NCBI GenBank assembly: GCA_949361645.1 | Contig: OX442415.1 | Span: 14,549,235 to 14,613,234, forward strand | DNA from: Spongilla lacustris | Lineage: Eukaryota > Porifera > Demospongiae > Spongillida > Spongillidae | Direction: 5' to 3' | Length of the DNA: 64,000 nt | Shown: piece by piece, positions 22,740 to 36,300 of the stretch | Position numbering within the stretch: the first letter of the stretch is position 1 | Layout: each line of letters starts with the position of its first letter | The notes under the pieces: model-generated | What the model saw: only the letters and a program-made list of their open reading frames with translations | Told to the model about the DNA's origin: nothing | The model's database searches: none | Position numbers and translations under genes: made by a program

Positions 22740-23600
22740 CACATTGTAACCAGGTTCGTTTGTGTGTCCATTGGTGTGGAATAGTAGTATGAATCCTTGC
22801 GGGCAGTGGAAGCAGGTACAATTGTATGTTAGGTCAGTGTGATCAAGCTGGCCAACCATAGCTCTTCTGGTTTGTGGTACATGTATGTCGCTGTACATAT
22901 ATGTTTGTGCTTTTTGTGCATGTGTGTGCACATGTATTACAGGTGTATTTTTATGTGGTATGCACGTGCATACATTTTAGTGTCGTGTTTCTATGCATTT
23001 GTGCATGCAGCTACAGCATTTTGTACACACTGTACAGTATCTGCATGTGCATCTGCATATGTTTACCTTTGTCTGTGTGTGCTTATTTCTGTGCGAGTAG
23101 GACCAGGCAGAAGAATAAAGCTTGAAGATGCTCAGAATGTGGTTATTAGTTTGAAACCCCGGGGCCAATGTACATTGTAATTTTGGAGCATTCAGATGGC
23201 AGAGGGTTTAGCTAGAGGCCTGGCAGCTTCCATGGAGGTGGCACTATAGTATTACTGCCATCAAGTGGCTGTGTGCCCAAAGAATCTATCCTTCTCACTA
23301 GTCTTCAGCAAATTGTATATGTGGTATGTTTGCATGATCATGATGTGATGTCTTAATATATTTTTATCCTGATAGGATCGAGCTTTACATTGATGGAAAC
23401 TGGGAGATTTGATGTGAACTTATATTTGGTGTATTGTTACATCTGTACATGTACATGTTGTGTATTATTCAATCTGCACTGGTTGTAACTGAACTTTTCC
23501 ATCCATGTACATGTACATGTCATGTTAATAGATGACTTACATAAAGGGGTGTGGCCACATGAACATTGTAAAAAAGCAAGTTTGTGAGTACTTTTAGCAA
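22739..23600. other. Intergenic, TG-rich, no gene seen
   Basis: Frequent ACATGTACATGT palindromes (for example 23445-23460 and 23505-23520). The open frames here lack splice signals or domains. Confidence 0.35.
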
Positions 23601-23614
23601 TGACACAGTACACA

Positions 23615-24235
23615 TCATGCTATCACCAGTCCCTGGTGTGCATCTTCTAGAGTTTTGTGCATCAGGATAGCGGCTCATCAGATTGAATCTGCATCAATTA
23701 AATCAGGATATCCTGGTCACTACCAAGACTATTACATTAAAGTGAATAAGATTCTATTTGATGCACACCGGCCAGGTCAGGTCACTAACATGTTTCTATT
23801 TGATGCTCACCAGGGTCAGCTGGACGATACCACAAACCTAGCAGCTGCACACCAGGGACTGGCCAATTCCAATAGCATGACTTTATTTGCTGCACACCGG
23901 GTCTGGCCGCTAATATGATTCTATCTGATGCACACCTCTACAGTGACTGGATTGCCGCTAGCATGACTATAGCTAAAACTACAAATCAAGTCATGCTAGT
24001 GGCAGTCCCTGGTGGGCATTAGATAGAATCATGTTAGCGACCACACCTAGTGTGCTTCAAATAGAATCAAGATAGCGGCCGGACCCAGGTTTGTATTGAA
24101 TTGGATTATTTTGCATCAAATAAAGTGGCAGTCCCTGGTGTGCATTTAATAGAGTCATGGTCGCTGGTGTGCATCAAATAGAATTACTTTCGTGGCCAGA
24201 TCCGGTATTCTTGTGTGCATCAAATATGTTGATTT
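23615..24235. repeat. Inverted array of degenerate ATTC.ATTTGATGCACACC.GG units
   Basis: The left half (to about 23960) carries units of the form GATTCTATTTGATGCACACC followed by GG and TGGCCGCTAACATGA-like text. The right half carries the reverse complement (GGTGTGCATCAAATAGAATC, AGTCCCTGGTGTGCAT). The switch is at GCCGCTAGCATGACTATAGC and its mirror near 23950-24003. At least five units are visible on each side, spaced 50-90 bp. Confidence 0.75.
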
Positions 24236-24823
24236 TGCTTTTGAAACCCCACTTTGAACAGAACAAATACAGCGCGTACGAGGCTTCCATTTCAAATGAA
24301 TGTAACGCGCATGCGTAGACTCTTCAAAGCCACATGATATGCGTGTATGGCGTCATCGTCGGGAAATCTATAATACTGGAACTAACCGTACGTTCCTATC
24401 AGCCAGAAGAAGTATCTTAGGTGGGTTATCAAGTAAATTGAGGGACTAGTGGCTAATTCCCAAGTTTCTCCTCGAACAGGTTCCTGAGCAACGATCAATT
24501 CATGTCACAGTAGAACCTATCAGTCTATGTACTAGTACCATGATGACGAAGAAGACCGCGCCGAACCTTGGGTCCTAGGCAGCATGGCGATGCTGTTTGC
24601 ACTACTCCAGCAGGAAAATCATTTTCAGTAGCGGATGTGTACAACTATCAGTAAGCGAGGTTGCGACCAAAACTGTCTCTGTAACACCAACTCGAGAGAG
24701 TAGGACATCACTTTCTGCGCAGGTACAGTAACTTTATATCAGCTTCTTTTTTGAATCAGCTGAAGTCTCAAGAAGCGTAAGCAGTGTGGCTTTGTATTGG
24801 TAACGGGAATTCTTTGTTCTCAG

Positions 24824-25023
24824 AACCTCAAGCGTCCATAATGCTAAAGTGATGTCTCGGATATCAGCGAAGAAGAGGTTGAAGGTATACTTGTTGTCGG
24901 TTAAAGGTGTGAGTCCTTTCATTTTTGCGAATGTAGTTGGCATAGCGAACTACAACCTAACTCTGAAACGCATTCTTACTGAAGCCGATTCAAAAGAAGG
25001 GCATCCAATCCGAGCACAACTAG
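24824..25023 (+). CDS. Single well-formed exon of an unidentified gene
   Basis: A 200-nt segment bounded by TTCTTTGTTCTCAG and AG|GTAAGC that is open throughout in one frame (1 + 66 codons + 1). It contains AKKRLKVYLLSVKGVSPFIF and ends GHPIRAQL. I do not recognise the family. Upstream (24620-24722) there is another short open stretch ending at a CAG|GTACAG site, but its phase does not match. The flanking regions 24236-24823 and 25024-25694 show no other exon. Chance cannot be excluded. Confidence 0.35.
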
Positions 25024-25694
25024 GTAAGCGCTTGAATTTAAAAATGTTGTCTAGTATTGATTATATACACTATAGCTATGGGAGCGGCGATCCGAACAAG
25101 TAACCGATCGTGCAAGAAAGGGATGTACTTAACGTGTCGGAAGAGGAAGAACTGGACAATGGGACGATGATAAGAGGAGATCAGAGGAACTAAACGCGTT
25201 TTTGGACTCAGCTAGGCGCCACGGAAGGAGAGACGATTGGGCCCACCGCGCTCGGAACTTTCCTGATGGCCTTTCCACCTGCATGGATGCTTCACCGTTG
25301 AACTCGTTCTCTGTTGTTTTTTTTTTTTTGTTGTTCCATGTACTTATGTACTTGCTTATATCATAATATTAATAGAAGAGGCCTGGAAACGAGCGACTAA
25401 TTAAAAATTCATAATTATGTTATACGCAGTGTTTTACTCCATTTGCTATTGTTATACATATTGTTATACATTGTTATACAGTGATATAGCTGAAAAGCAA
25501 GTTTGGAGCCGACCACTTACTACGTATGCTGGTTTGCGGCGGCGGCATATATGGCCCCCCCAATGCAACACACACACATAATAAAAGCCTGCATGCTGTG
25601 TATGAATGATCCCTGTATTACCTAGGACAATGCATGGCAAATAATAGGCCTACCTTATAATTATATATTGGCTAATAGATTGCGGCAATACGTA

Positions 25695-27279
25695 CAGTAG
25701 GCGCTCACAAATAAGACCACATGGTACAATCAGATGATCGTGGTCTTATCTGTAAATGGTCTTAAATGCGAAAAACCACAAGTAGGCTTTAATTCGAGCT
25801 GATAAACAACAATGTAGGAGTATGCTGCCTATACTAGTAATTAGTTCTTACCAGTACTCTATAAGCTCTGGGAATGTTTAGCTTGCAGTGTGACTTTGGC
25901 TCGGGCATGCATGCGCACTGAAAGATCGAGAAGTACAGGATCATCTAACTTGCCAGCAATCAAATGGACCGAAAGCCGGTGACGAAGCTACAATTTACTA
26001 GTATTACTAGCAAATGCATCATCTTCGAATTCGTCAAACGCGCCTGTTGTGTTATCAGACAGCATATAAATAGCCACTAATGACGTGTCACTACAGCTTT
26101 CTTGGTCTCTCATTGCTGGATACTAAAGCTGAGTCGGCAAATTCTGTACGTATTTCTCCAAGCACTCTAACATCTTCAGCAGCCATGACTTCTGGATCCT
26201 TTTCGATGTTTATGGATATCGCCGCTGAACAAAAAGGCCCTGTTTTTGCAGCAAAGATAGCGTCGAGGAATCGCAGCGGTGCGTGCACATATATGAAGAA
26301 AAGGTGCACTTGTACATGTACATGTATTACGATAATGCCTAAATTCCTTGAACTGTTTACAAACCCGCCCCCTTTACATTCACGCAACGTGGTCGTATTA
26401 GACGTGGTCTTACTTGTGGAATTGGTCTTATATATGAAGAGGAAGTAATGAATAATTGGTCTTATATATGAAGAGGAAGTAATGAATAATTGGTCTTATA
26501 TATGAAGAGGAAGTAATGAATAATTGGTCTTATATATGAAGAGGAAGTAATGAATAATTGGTCTTTTATATGAAGAGGAAGTAATGAATAATTGGTCTTT
26601 TATATGAAGAGGAAGTAATGAATAATTGGTCTTATATATGAAGAGGAAGTAATGAATAATTGGTCTTATATATGAAGAGGAAGTAATGAATAATTGGTCT
26701 TATATATGAAGAGGAAGTAATGAATAATTGGTCTTATATATGAAGAGGAAGTAATGAATAATTGGTCTTATATGTGAAGAGGAAGTAATGAATAATTGGT
26801 CTTATATATGAAGAGGAAGTAATGAATAATTGGTCTTATATATGAAGAGGAAGTAATGAATAATTGGTCTTATATATGAAGAGGAAGTAATGAATAATTG
26901 GTCTTTTATATGAAGAGGAAGTAATGAATAATTGGTCTTATATATGAAGAGGAAGTAATGAATAATTGGTCTTATATATGAAGAGGAAGTAATGAATAAT
27001 TGGTCTTATATATGAAGAGGAAGTAATGAATAATTGGTCTTATATATGAAGAGGAAGTAATGAATAATTGGTCTTATATGTGAAGAGGAAGTAATGAATA
27101 ATTGGTCTTATATATGAAGAGGAAGTAATGAATAATTGGTCTTATATATGAAGAGGAAGTAATGAATAATTGGTCTTATATATGAAGAGGAAGTAATGAA
27201 TAATTGGTCTTATATATGAAGAGGAAGTAATGAATAATTGGTCTTATTTGCGAGTGGTCTTATTTGTGAGCGGCTACTG
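25695..27279. mobile_element. TA-flanked DNA transposon carrying an internal 34-bp satellite
   Basis: The left end CAGTAGGCGCTCACAAATAA and its near-exact inverted copy at 27252-27279 (CTTATTTGTGAGCGGCTACTG) share ...GACCAC / GTGGTC. TA lies on both sides (25693-25694, 27280-27281), as for the Tc1/mariner-pogo superfamily. No transposase is visible. The satellite at 26421-27250 repeats part of the element's own terminal text (GGTCTTAT). Confidence 0.85.
26421..27250. repeat. 34-bp satellite, 24 copies
   Basis: The unit ATTGGTCTTATATATGAAGA plus GGAAGTAATGAATA is repeated 24 times. The only variants seen are TATATA to TTTATA or TATGTG, distributed in blocks. Confidence 0.95.
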
Positions 27280-27474
27280 TACCAGGCCACTTCTACTGAT
27301 GGAGGTTGTTGTCCAAAAATGTATTGGGGGCGGTCATGATATGGACAGCTATAGGTTGAATTTATTTATCATAAAGGGCTAGTTATAGTAGATTGCATTT
27401 GGCCTTCTGATCTTTAGGGGACCCAATTATCTCTCCCCATGCGTGGATAAGCCAATGCTATTGTCCTCGACTCC

Positions 27475-30400
27475 CTCTGCTTGTGCCCCTCCTCCCTCTA
27501 CTGGTGCCCCACCCCCTCTACTGGTGCCCCTCCTCCCTCTACTGGTGCCCCTCCTCCCTCTACTGGTGCCCCTCCTCCCTCTACTGATGCCCCTCCTCCC
27601 TCTACTGGTGCCCCTCCTCCCTCTACTGGTGCCCCTCCTCCCCCTACTGGTGCCCCTCCTCCCCCTACTGGTGCCCCTCCTCCCTCTACTGGTGCCCCTC
27701 CTCCCTCTACTGATGCCCCTCCTCCCTCTATACTGGTGCCCCTCCTCACTCTACTGGAGCCCCTCCTCCCTCTACTGGTGCCCCTCCTCCCTCTACTGGC
27801 GCCCCTCCTCCCTCTACTGGTGCCCCTCCTCCCTCTACTGGCGCCCCTCCTCCCTCTACTGGTGCCCCTCCTCCCTCTACTGATGCCCCTCCTCCCTCTA
27901 CTGGTGCCCCACCTCCCTCTACTGGTGCCCCTCCTCACTCTACTGGAGCCCCTCCTCCCTCTACTGGTGCCCCTCCTCCCCCCTACTGGAGCCCCTCCTC
28001 CCTCTACTGGCGCCCCTCCTCCCTCTACTGGTGCCCCTCCTCCCTCTACTGATGCCCCTCCTCCCTCTACTGGTGCCCCTCCTCCCTCTACTGGTGCCCC
28101 TCCTCACTCTACTGGAGCCCCTCCTCCCTCTACTGGTGCCCCTCCTCCCCCCTACTGGTGCCCCTCCTCCCTCTACTGGTGCCCCTCCTCCTTCTACTGA
28201 TGCCCCTCCTCCCTCTACTGGTGCCCCTCCTCCCCCTACTGGTGCCCCTCCTCCCTCTACTGGTGCCCCTCCTCCCTGTACTGGTACCCTCCTCCCTCTA
28301 CTGGTGCCCCTCCTCCCTGTACTGGTACCCTCCTCCCCCTACTGGTGCCCCTCCTCCCTCTACTGATGCCCCTCCTCCCTCTACTGGTGCCCCTCCTCCC
28401 TCTACTGGTGCCCCTCCTCCCTCTACTGATGCCCCTCCTCCCTCTACTGGTGCCCCTCCTCCCTCTACTGGCGCCCCTCCTCCCTCTACTGCTGCCCCTC
28501 CTCCCTCTACTGATGCCCCTCCTCCCTCTACTGGTGCACCTCCTCCCTCTACTGGTGCCCCTCCTCCCTCTACTGGTGCCCCTCCTCCCTCTACTGGTGC
28601 CCCTCTTCCCTCTACTGGTGCCCCTCCTCCCTCTACTGGTGCCCCTCCTCCCTCTACTGATGCCCCTCCTCCCTCTACTGGTGCCCCTCCTCCCCCTACT
28701 GGTGCCCCTCCTCCCTCTACTGGTGCCCCTCCTCCCTCTACTGATGCCCCTCCTCACTCTACTGGAGCCCCTCCTCCCTCTACTGGTGCCCCTCCTCCCT
28801 CTACTGGCGCCCCTCCTCCCTCTACTGGTGCCCCTCCTCCCTCTACTGATGCCCCTCCTCCCTCTACTGGTGCCCCTCCTCCCTCTACTGGTACCCCACC
28901 TCCCTCTACTAGTGCCCCTCCTCACTCTCCTGGTGCCCCTCCTCCCTCTACTAGTGCCCCTCCTCCCTCTACTGGTGCCCCTCCTCCCTCTACTGGTGCC
29001 CCTCCTCCCCCTACTGTTGCCCCTCCTCCCTCTACTGATGCCCCTCCTCCCCCTACTGGTGCCCCTCCTCCCTCTACTGGTACCCCTCCTCCCTCTACTG
29101 GTGCCCCTCCTCCCTCTACTGGTGCCCCTCCTCACTCTACTGGTGCCCCTCCTCCCTCTCCTGGTGCCCCTCCTCCCTCTACTGGTGCCCCTCCTCCCTC
29201 TACTGGTGCCCCTCCTCCCTCTACTGGTACCCCTCCTCCCTCTACTGGTACCCCTCTTCCCTCTACTGGTGCCCCTCCTCACTCTACTGGTGCCCCTCCT
29301 CCCTCTCCTGGTGCCACTCCTCCCTCTACTGGTGCCCCTCCACCTTCTACTGGTGCCCCTCCTCCCTCTACTGGTGCCCCTCCTCCCTCTACTAGTGCCC
29401 CTCCTCCCTCTACTGGTGCCCCTCCTCCCTGTACTGGTGCCCCTCCTCCCTCTACTGGTGCCCCTCCTCCCTCTACCGGTGTCCCTCCTCCCTGTACTGG
29501 TGCCCCTCCTCCCTCTACTGATGCCCCTCCTCCCTCTACTGGTGCCCCTCCTCCCTCTACTGGTGCCCCTCCTCCCTCTCCTGGTGCCCCTCCTCCCTCT
29601 ACTGGTGCCCCTCCTCCCTCTACTGGTGCCCCTCCTCCCTCTAATGGTGCCCCTCCTCCCTCTACTGGTGCCCCTCCTCCCTCTACTGGTGCCCCACCCC
29701 CTCTACTGGTACCCCACCTCCCTCTACTGGTGCCCCTCCTCCCTCTACTGGTGCCCCTCCTCACTCTACTGGTGCCCCTCCTCCCCCTACTAGTGCCCCT
29801 CCTCCCTCTACTGGTGCCCCTCCTCCCTCAACTGGTGCCCCTCCTCACTCTACTGGTGCCCCTCCTCCCTCTACTGGTGCCCCTCCTCCCTCTAATGGTG
29901 CCCCTCCTCCCTCTACTGGTGCCCCTCCTCCCTCTAATGGTGCCCCTCCTCCCTCTACTGGTGCCCCTCCTCACTCTCCTGGCGCCCCTCCTCCCTCTAC
30001 TGGTGCCCCTCCTCCCTCTACTGGTGCCCCTCCTCCTTCTACTGGTGCCCCTCCTCCCTCTACTGGTGCCCCTCCTCCCTCTACTGGTGCCCCTCCTCCC
30101 TCTACTGATGCCCCTCCTCCCTCTACTGGTGCCCCTCCTCCCTCTACTGGTGCCCCTCCTCCCTCTACTGGTGCCCCTCCTCCTTCTACTGGTGCCCCTC
30201 CTCCCTCTACTGGTGCCCCTCCTCCCTCTACTGGTGCCCCTCCTCCCTCTACTGGTGCCCCTCTTCCCTCTACTGGTGCCCCTCCTCCCTCTACTGGTGC
30301 CCCTCCTCCCTCTACTGGTGCCCCTCCTCCCTCTACTGGTGTCCCACTCCCTCTACTGGTGCCCCTCCTCCCTCTACTGGTGCCCCTCCTCCCTCTACTG

Positions 30401-30998
30401 GTGCCCCTCCTCCCTCTACTGGTGCCCCACTCCCTCTACTGGTGCCCCACTCCCTCTACTGGTGCCCCTCCCACTACTGATGCCCCTCCTCCCTCTACTG
30501 GTGCCCCACTCCCTCTACTGGTGCCCCTCCTCCCTCTCCTGGTGCCCCTCCTCCCTCTACTGGTGCCCCTCCTCCCTCTACTGGTGCCCCTCCTCCCTCT
30601 AATGGTGCCCCTCCTCCCTCTACTGGTGCCCCTCCTCCCTCTACTGGTGCCCCACCCCCTCTACTGGTACCCCACCTCCCTCTACTGGTGCCCCTCCTCC
30701 CTCTACTGGTGCCCCTCCTCCCTCTACTGGTGCCCCTCCTCCCTCTACTGGTGCCCCTCCTCCCTCTACTGGTGCCCCTCCTCCCTCTACTGGTGCCCCT
30801 TCTCCCTCTACTGGTGCCCCTCCTCACTCTACTGGTGCCCCTCCTCCCTCTACTGGTGCCCCTCCTCCCTCTACTGGTGCCCCTCCTCCCTCTACTGGCG
30901 CCCCTCCTCCCTCTACTGGTGCCCCTCCTCCCTCTACTGGTGCCCCTCCTCCCTCTACTGGTGCCCCTCCTCCCCCTACTGGTGCCCCTCCCCCTATA
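27475..30998. repeat. 21-bp satellite, roughly 165 copies, open in several frames
   Basis: The unit CCTCCCTCTACTGGTGCCCCT is repeated over about 3.5 kb, with point variants (GATGCC, GGCGCC, CTCACTCT, CCTGGT) and small indels that shift the frame at about 28275, 29695, 30345 and 30655. One plus frame reads Ala-Pro-Pro-Pro-Ser-Thr-Gly repeats (up to 814 codons); other frames read LLVPLLP or, on the minus strand, RRGTSRG and GGAPVEG. Since 21 is divisible by three and the unit lacks stops, open frames are expected. I see no start context, splice site or flanking domain, so a mucin-like gene is possible but unsupported. Confidence 0.9.
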
Positions 30999-31237
30999 CA
31001 TGTACAGGTTGCCCTCAAGGTGTTTATGAAAATGCACCATGGCAGAATGTCTTGATAATGTCAAAATGGTCAACACATCATACACACACACAAACCAATA
31101 CCCATGCATAAAAGCTTCACCACCCCAGCCACACCTGTAATGGCAGACATATACTGTAAGGTGCATTGTATTGACAGACAGCTAACCAAAACACTATTCA
31201 CTATCAAAGTTACACAGGTACATGTAAACGTAGACCA

Positions 31238-31502
31238 TCAGTCAATAGAAGGGTTAGCTAGGGAAGGGGGAGGAGAGCTAGACTGTTGGGGGGCGTTGGT
31301 CCCCTCTGTACTAAGGAAGTCATCTAACTGTTGCACCCAACTGTAGTCTTCATCCTCATCATCCCATCGGTCAGCTGGTGGGTGGGAGAACACACCCGTT
31401 TCACCACTGTCCTCTTCTGGTAGTTCAAGCATATCTTCCTTCTGTAGAGACATTGCTGCTGCTCTTAAGGTATTCTTACTATCAGCGGAGAAGTGATTAG
31501 CC
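31238..31502 (-). CDS. LRR gene C-terminal acidic exon
   Basis: Follows an AG at 31503-31504 and starts by completing a Trp codon from the previous exon: ANHFSADSKNTLRAAAMSLQ, then EEDSGETGVF, RWDDEDEDYSWVQQLDDFL, ending PSLANPSID and a stop. The acidic, low-complexity tail follows directly on LRR exons. Similar short acidic tails occur in LRR proteins, but I know no specific function. Confidence 0.65.
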
Positions 31503-33303
31503 CTACATGAAGGTGGGTGGAGCTGCATAATTATTCCAATACCTCACTAGAGCATTAGATCATTTTCAGTAGTAAAGATTGCAACACGCTAATCTCTTGG
31601 TGGGGAGGGATCATTGGGTGCATTATACTTCTACTGGTGTATATGCTCCACTGGTCTATGACCCACCATGTTGATATGCTACAGCATATGCATGTGCGTA
31701 TACATGTACTCTGAAATGATGATCATGTCTCCAAGTCACCAAACACCATGTAGATATATATATACTCCCTATATGGAGCATGCAAGCGCACATGGGACTG
31801 GCCTGGGGAACAGGTGAAGTATTGTGGGGAAGTGGCTGTCCAGATCACCAGATTAATTATAATTATGTTGTAGACTTGTAGTGCACACATTCCCCGAGGT
31901 GAGGTAGCACTGCCAACAGAACATTTGGAATATCACCAAATACTGAGGTCCTTAGCAAACAGTGCTGCCAAGAGCTTTGCCATACGAGCACACGCCCCCT
32001 GCTGCTGAAACCTCTAAGTCTGTGACCAGTGTATGGTGCATGTATGTACCTATGGCATGTATATGTCACTAGTGCTCAAGTAAACTGCATCAAAACATTT
32101 TGACTACATTACCAGGGTTCAACCTACATGTAAGGGTTGCCACAAATTATATTCATTTAGGTGGCAGGACTATCATAAAGTTTTATGGCCAACCCTGCAT
32201 ACCTGTATGTAGTACAAAATGGACCAAAGCTACTGTACTTTGTCCCCCCCCCCCCCCCCCCATAGATGGGCCACAAGGGCTGGTACATACGTATATACAT
32301 GTATGACTTACCATAGAGAAACATCATCATCATTGCTCAAGCTGTAAGGAAAGGAGACATGCATCAACACAACCAATAGCCAGTAGTCACCATGGCAACA
32401 TATATGTACAGTTGACTCATACACAATGCACATGTAATCACTACCTCCCTACCACCTGCCATATACATGGATACTATGACATAAGGCTATGTACACAGCT
32501 TGGGGATTTTCCCCTATAGTAATTTCTATGGTATCCATGACACTAACAAAGTGCCCCCTACACAAGTACATGTAGGCAGCCAACTTACATAAGCTTCTTC
32601 AAGGGGCAGTGATTGATGATCTGTAGCAAGCAGTTTATGCTATTATCACCAATGTTGGTATCCTGTAGGCTGGATGGATAGAAACAAGAGGTGACATACA
32701 CACCACACATCCCAACACCTCTCTGATGTCAGGTCATCACTGTCATGATGCAATACCCTGTCACTGATGGGAGGTGTGGTCTGAAAGTTACCCAAAATAA
32801 TGCCCCACAGCATAGTTAAATCCAGAGGACACACAACACATGCCTACAAATATGGATACCATTATAACCACTATCCCTCCTCCCCTCCCCTCTTGGCACA
32901 GAAAAGTAGCCACATCATATATCCAGGATTTGGGAGGTGTTTCTAGCTATGCTACAGAGGAGGATGGAGGGGAGGTGCCCCATGATGGAGGAGGGGAGGT
33001 GCCCCTTGATGGAGGAGGTGCCCCTTGATAGAGGAGGGGAGGTGCCCCTTGATGGAGGTGGGGAGGTGCCCCTTGATGGAGGAGGGGAGGTGCCCCTTGA
33101 TGCTGGGTACGTGTACATGTATGTACAGAGTCTCTCAAGGACTGCCAGAAGAATTCTTTTCAAAAATGAATCTGTTGTGCAAATTACAGTAAGGCTGCTA
33201 ATCACTAAGCATAGAACCTTCCACTGGAGTAAGTATGTGTACGCACCCAACATGCATCTTAATGTGTGCCTAATTCTTCCAATGTGCTCAATTGACTGAT
33301 TTA

Positions 33304-33334
<31 letters not shown>

Positions 33335-36300
33335 GGGGCGGACAGCACCCTCCGCCCACTGATAGTATGACTGGATTGGCCGAGAGGTTGTGGACACCTC
33401 ACTGATTGAATCGGCCGAAAGTGGACAGCACCTCCCCCTCCCCCCGCTAAAACAGCTAAAAGCGGACAGCAACCCCCCTGCTCGTTAAATCGGCCAAAAG
33501 CTGTCAAATGGTGCCCCACTTGCCCTATCCTGGCCCCCCCCCCCCCCTTCCAGAAAAGCTGGGGGCACCCATGTGATTGGAAGAAAATGGGGCAAAGGAC
33601 CCCTTGAGCAGAGCAGTGACCCCTGACCTGTTGACCGAGACGTTGGCCTTTGGGTCCCCAAGTTAGAAGGTCAAGTTTGGTAGGGACCCACCCCTGGCTA
33701 CATTATGATATGTGTAGGCATGACAGCAAATAGAAGATACAAGGGAGGGGGGTAAGGTGAAGCAGGGGTGGAGGGAGATGCAAATGGCAAGCTCTCCTGA
33801 AGCGCTGCAGACAATCAGATGGACAAGGCACACACCCCCCTCCCCTCCCTACTAGCTATGGCGATGCGCCTTACAATATCTTAAGAGGAACATGTACTTG
33901 AGTGATGTTCAGGTCTCATGAATGGCAAGATAAGAGCACAACATTGTAAGATTTTATTTTTCCCCCAACAACACCATGATATGACCTTTGGTAATTAATG
34001 TACCACCCAAGAATTGTACCTTACACCTCTGTGGTGGGAACGTGTTACCATTACCTCACAATGGAATAATTTTGTCACCATTGGGCCCCAGTTAAAGTAC
34101 ATGTTGTATGCATCTGCACCAGGGACATTCTATGGCTGATCACCTAGTAAATAACACTGCACCCTCTCAGATTTAGATGAAATGTATGTTTTATAAAGTT
34201 ATCACACCAATTATCATCTTTTGCCTGTAATTAGATTAGGAGGTAATAAAGTTTAAATCTTTTATTAACCTTTGATTCGGACCTCATTTCTATTTAATAA
34301 AGTGGACATCCAAACATGGCATGCAAGGTATCATTTTAAAGCTCAGGGTGTGTCAAATCACACAGTGTTCAGATTTTAGGGGCCTTGTCAAAATAATTTT
34401 TAGACAAAATTAGCATCATTGTTACATTGACATTTTCACCCCCTCCTCCCCATCCTTAAAGTCATAGAGTTTTAGTTCAATTGTAGAATGGAACATGACT
34501 CAATGTAAATGTCTGACTATGAGAGTCATTGGAGATATGTGATCATTGTGGTCTTATACACTGTACATCACAGCATAACGTTACAATGACGCTAATTTCC
34601 AAAAGTTGTTTGGACAAGTACCCTTAATAAACGTGACTGTTATTGGGCAATGAAATATTTATCTTTATATTGCTAAAAAGGGACAGGTAGTTATTAAAAA
34701 TGACACTAAATTAGAGGTCATTGGGTGATCTGCTATAGAAATGATCCACCAAAACATGACAGGTACTGTATTTTGCATTCACCACATTTCAAACTAATTG
34801 TCCTTATTTGCCTCACAAACTTTAACCCAGAGCTTCCTGCAAGTGCCTATGGTGTATGGGCTGTGCTACCACATATAATGTAGGATGGCACAGCGCCCAG
34901 CAATCAACAGCACAGAAGAACTATGCAAAGATAGAAGCCCTGGCCTTGATACACCACTACATGTATGGACACAACTTCACTCTAATTAGAGAACACCAAC
35001 CCCCAACCACCATACTCAACCCTAAGGAAGGTTTACCTTCCATGACAACAGCTCACCTACAACACCTCACTATATGATAATGCTGATACCCTGTCACGGT
35101 TGCCAAGGGAGACAAAAGAAGACAGGAAATAGGCCAAAAGCCATCCCACTCAATAATGAAGATTGAACTGTTACCTATTATCCCACTTAATGAAGCCACG
35201 GGGAGTGACCTTACCTTGTCAAAGATACTAACAAGGTTGGCCAAGGAATAGGATGATCAAGATGGATATTTAGCCCCTTCTGGATGGAGCTGGCAGTGGA
35301 GGAGTGGTGATCCCCACAAAGCTGCTAAAGCAAGTGCTGGAAAAACTAAACAAAGGCCATTTGGAGTTTGTAAAAATGAAGACTTTTGGAAGGGGCCAGG
35401 ATTAGGACAAGAACATTGATGAACTGACACAGTTGTGAGATGGCTGCCAGGAGTCCATACAGGGACCCAAGTTAACTCAACACATTCCTCAGCACTAGAA
35501 GATGGGCCTTGGAGTAGTGGAAGGGAACATGTTGTTAATGCATATGGCCAGAGGTGGTGATAATGGAACATACCACAGCAGAGCACACAGTGGAGGACGT
35601 AAACACTGGGAGAGCTCCAAGTGTATACATGGTGGCAGACAATTGCTTTGAGATATTTTTAAAAAGTAGAATTCCACCAAGCACACAAAACCAAGTCAAA
35701 CTGCCACCCACCAACAAGTGAGAAATTAGCAGAGCAATTCATACAAACCATCAATCAGGCAATTAATGCTGTCTGAATGCTCCCTCATGCTTGGTGTACT
35801 ATATGTGCTCTGATCGTGATTCCCATTGTGCTTTGGCATAGTTTATTGTTTGCCCAAAAGGGGGTAGGCGATAGCCAGGCAGTTGTGTTTGCATAAGGGT
35901 GCCCCCTACCCTGAGCCTGTCTGGAACCAAGGAAAACGCTGGTCCCCATTAGGTCAGCCCCACAAATTTCAAAGCCTCCAAACCAGATCACCACAGGAAG
36001 GACTGGGGACCCCTCCTACCCTGATAAAGAGGGAGCTGACCAGGTTCTCCTAAAAGAGACAGAAACAGTACCAGATGGCCAACAAGCAGAAGGTGAAGCC
36101 AAGGAAGAAACAGAGGTGCCAGAGAGCAAACAATCACCACTGGCAAGACAGAACAAAGACTAGAAGGGCAGTAAAATGACCAAATAGACTTACAGACAAC
36201 TAGAGGATGTAATGTGTGCATGTAAGCCAATAGCCAACTGCATCTCAGTCATGACACAATGATTGATTATTTATTATTAAATAACAGATAACATTTTTCA

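Noticed and set aside
28158..30602. An 814-codon open frame as a mucin-like gene
   Set aside because: The 21-bp unit lacks stops in most frames, comparable frames exist on both strands, and indels shift the frame. No start, splice or flanking domain. Kept as a satellite only.
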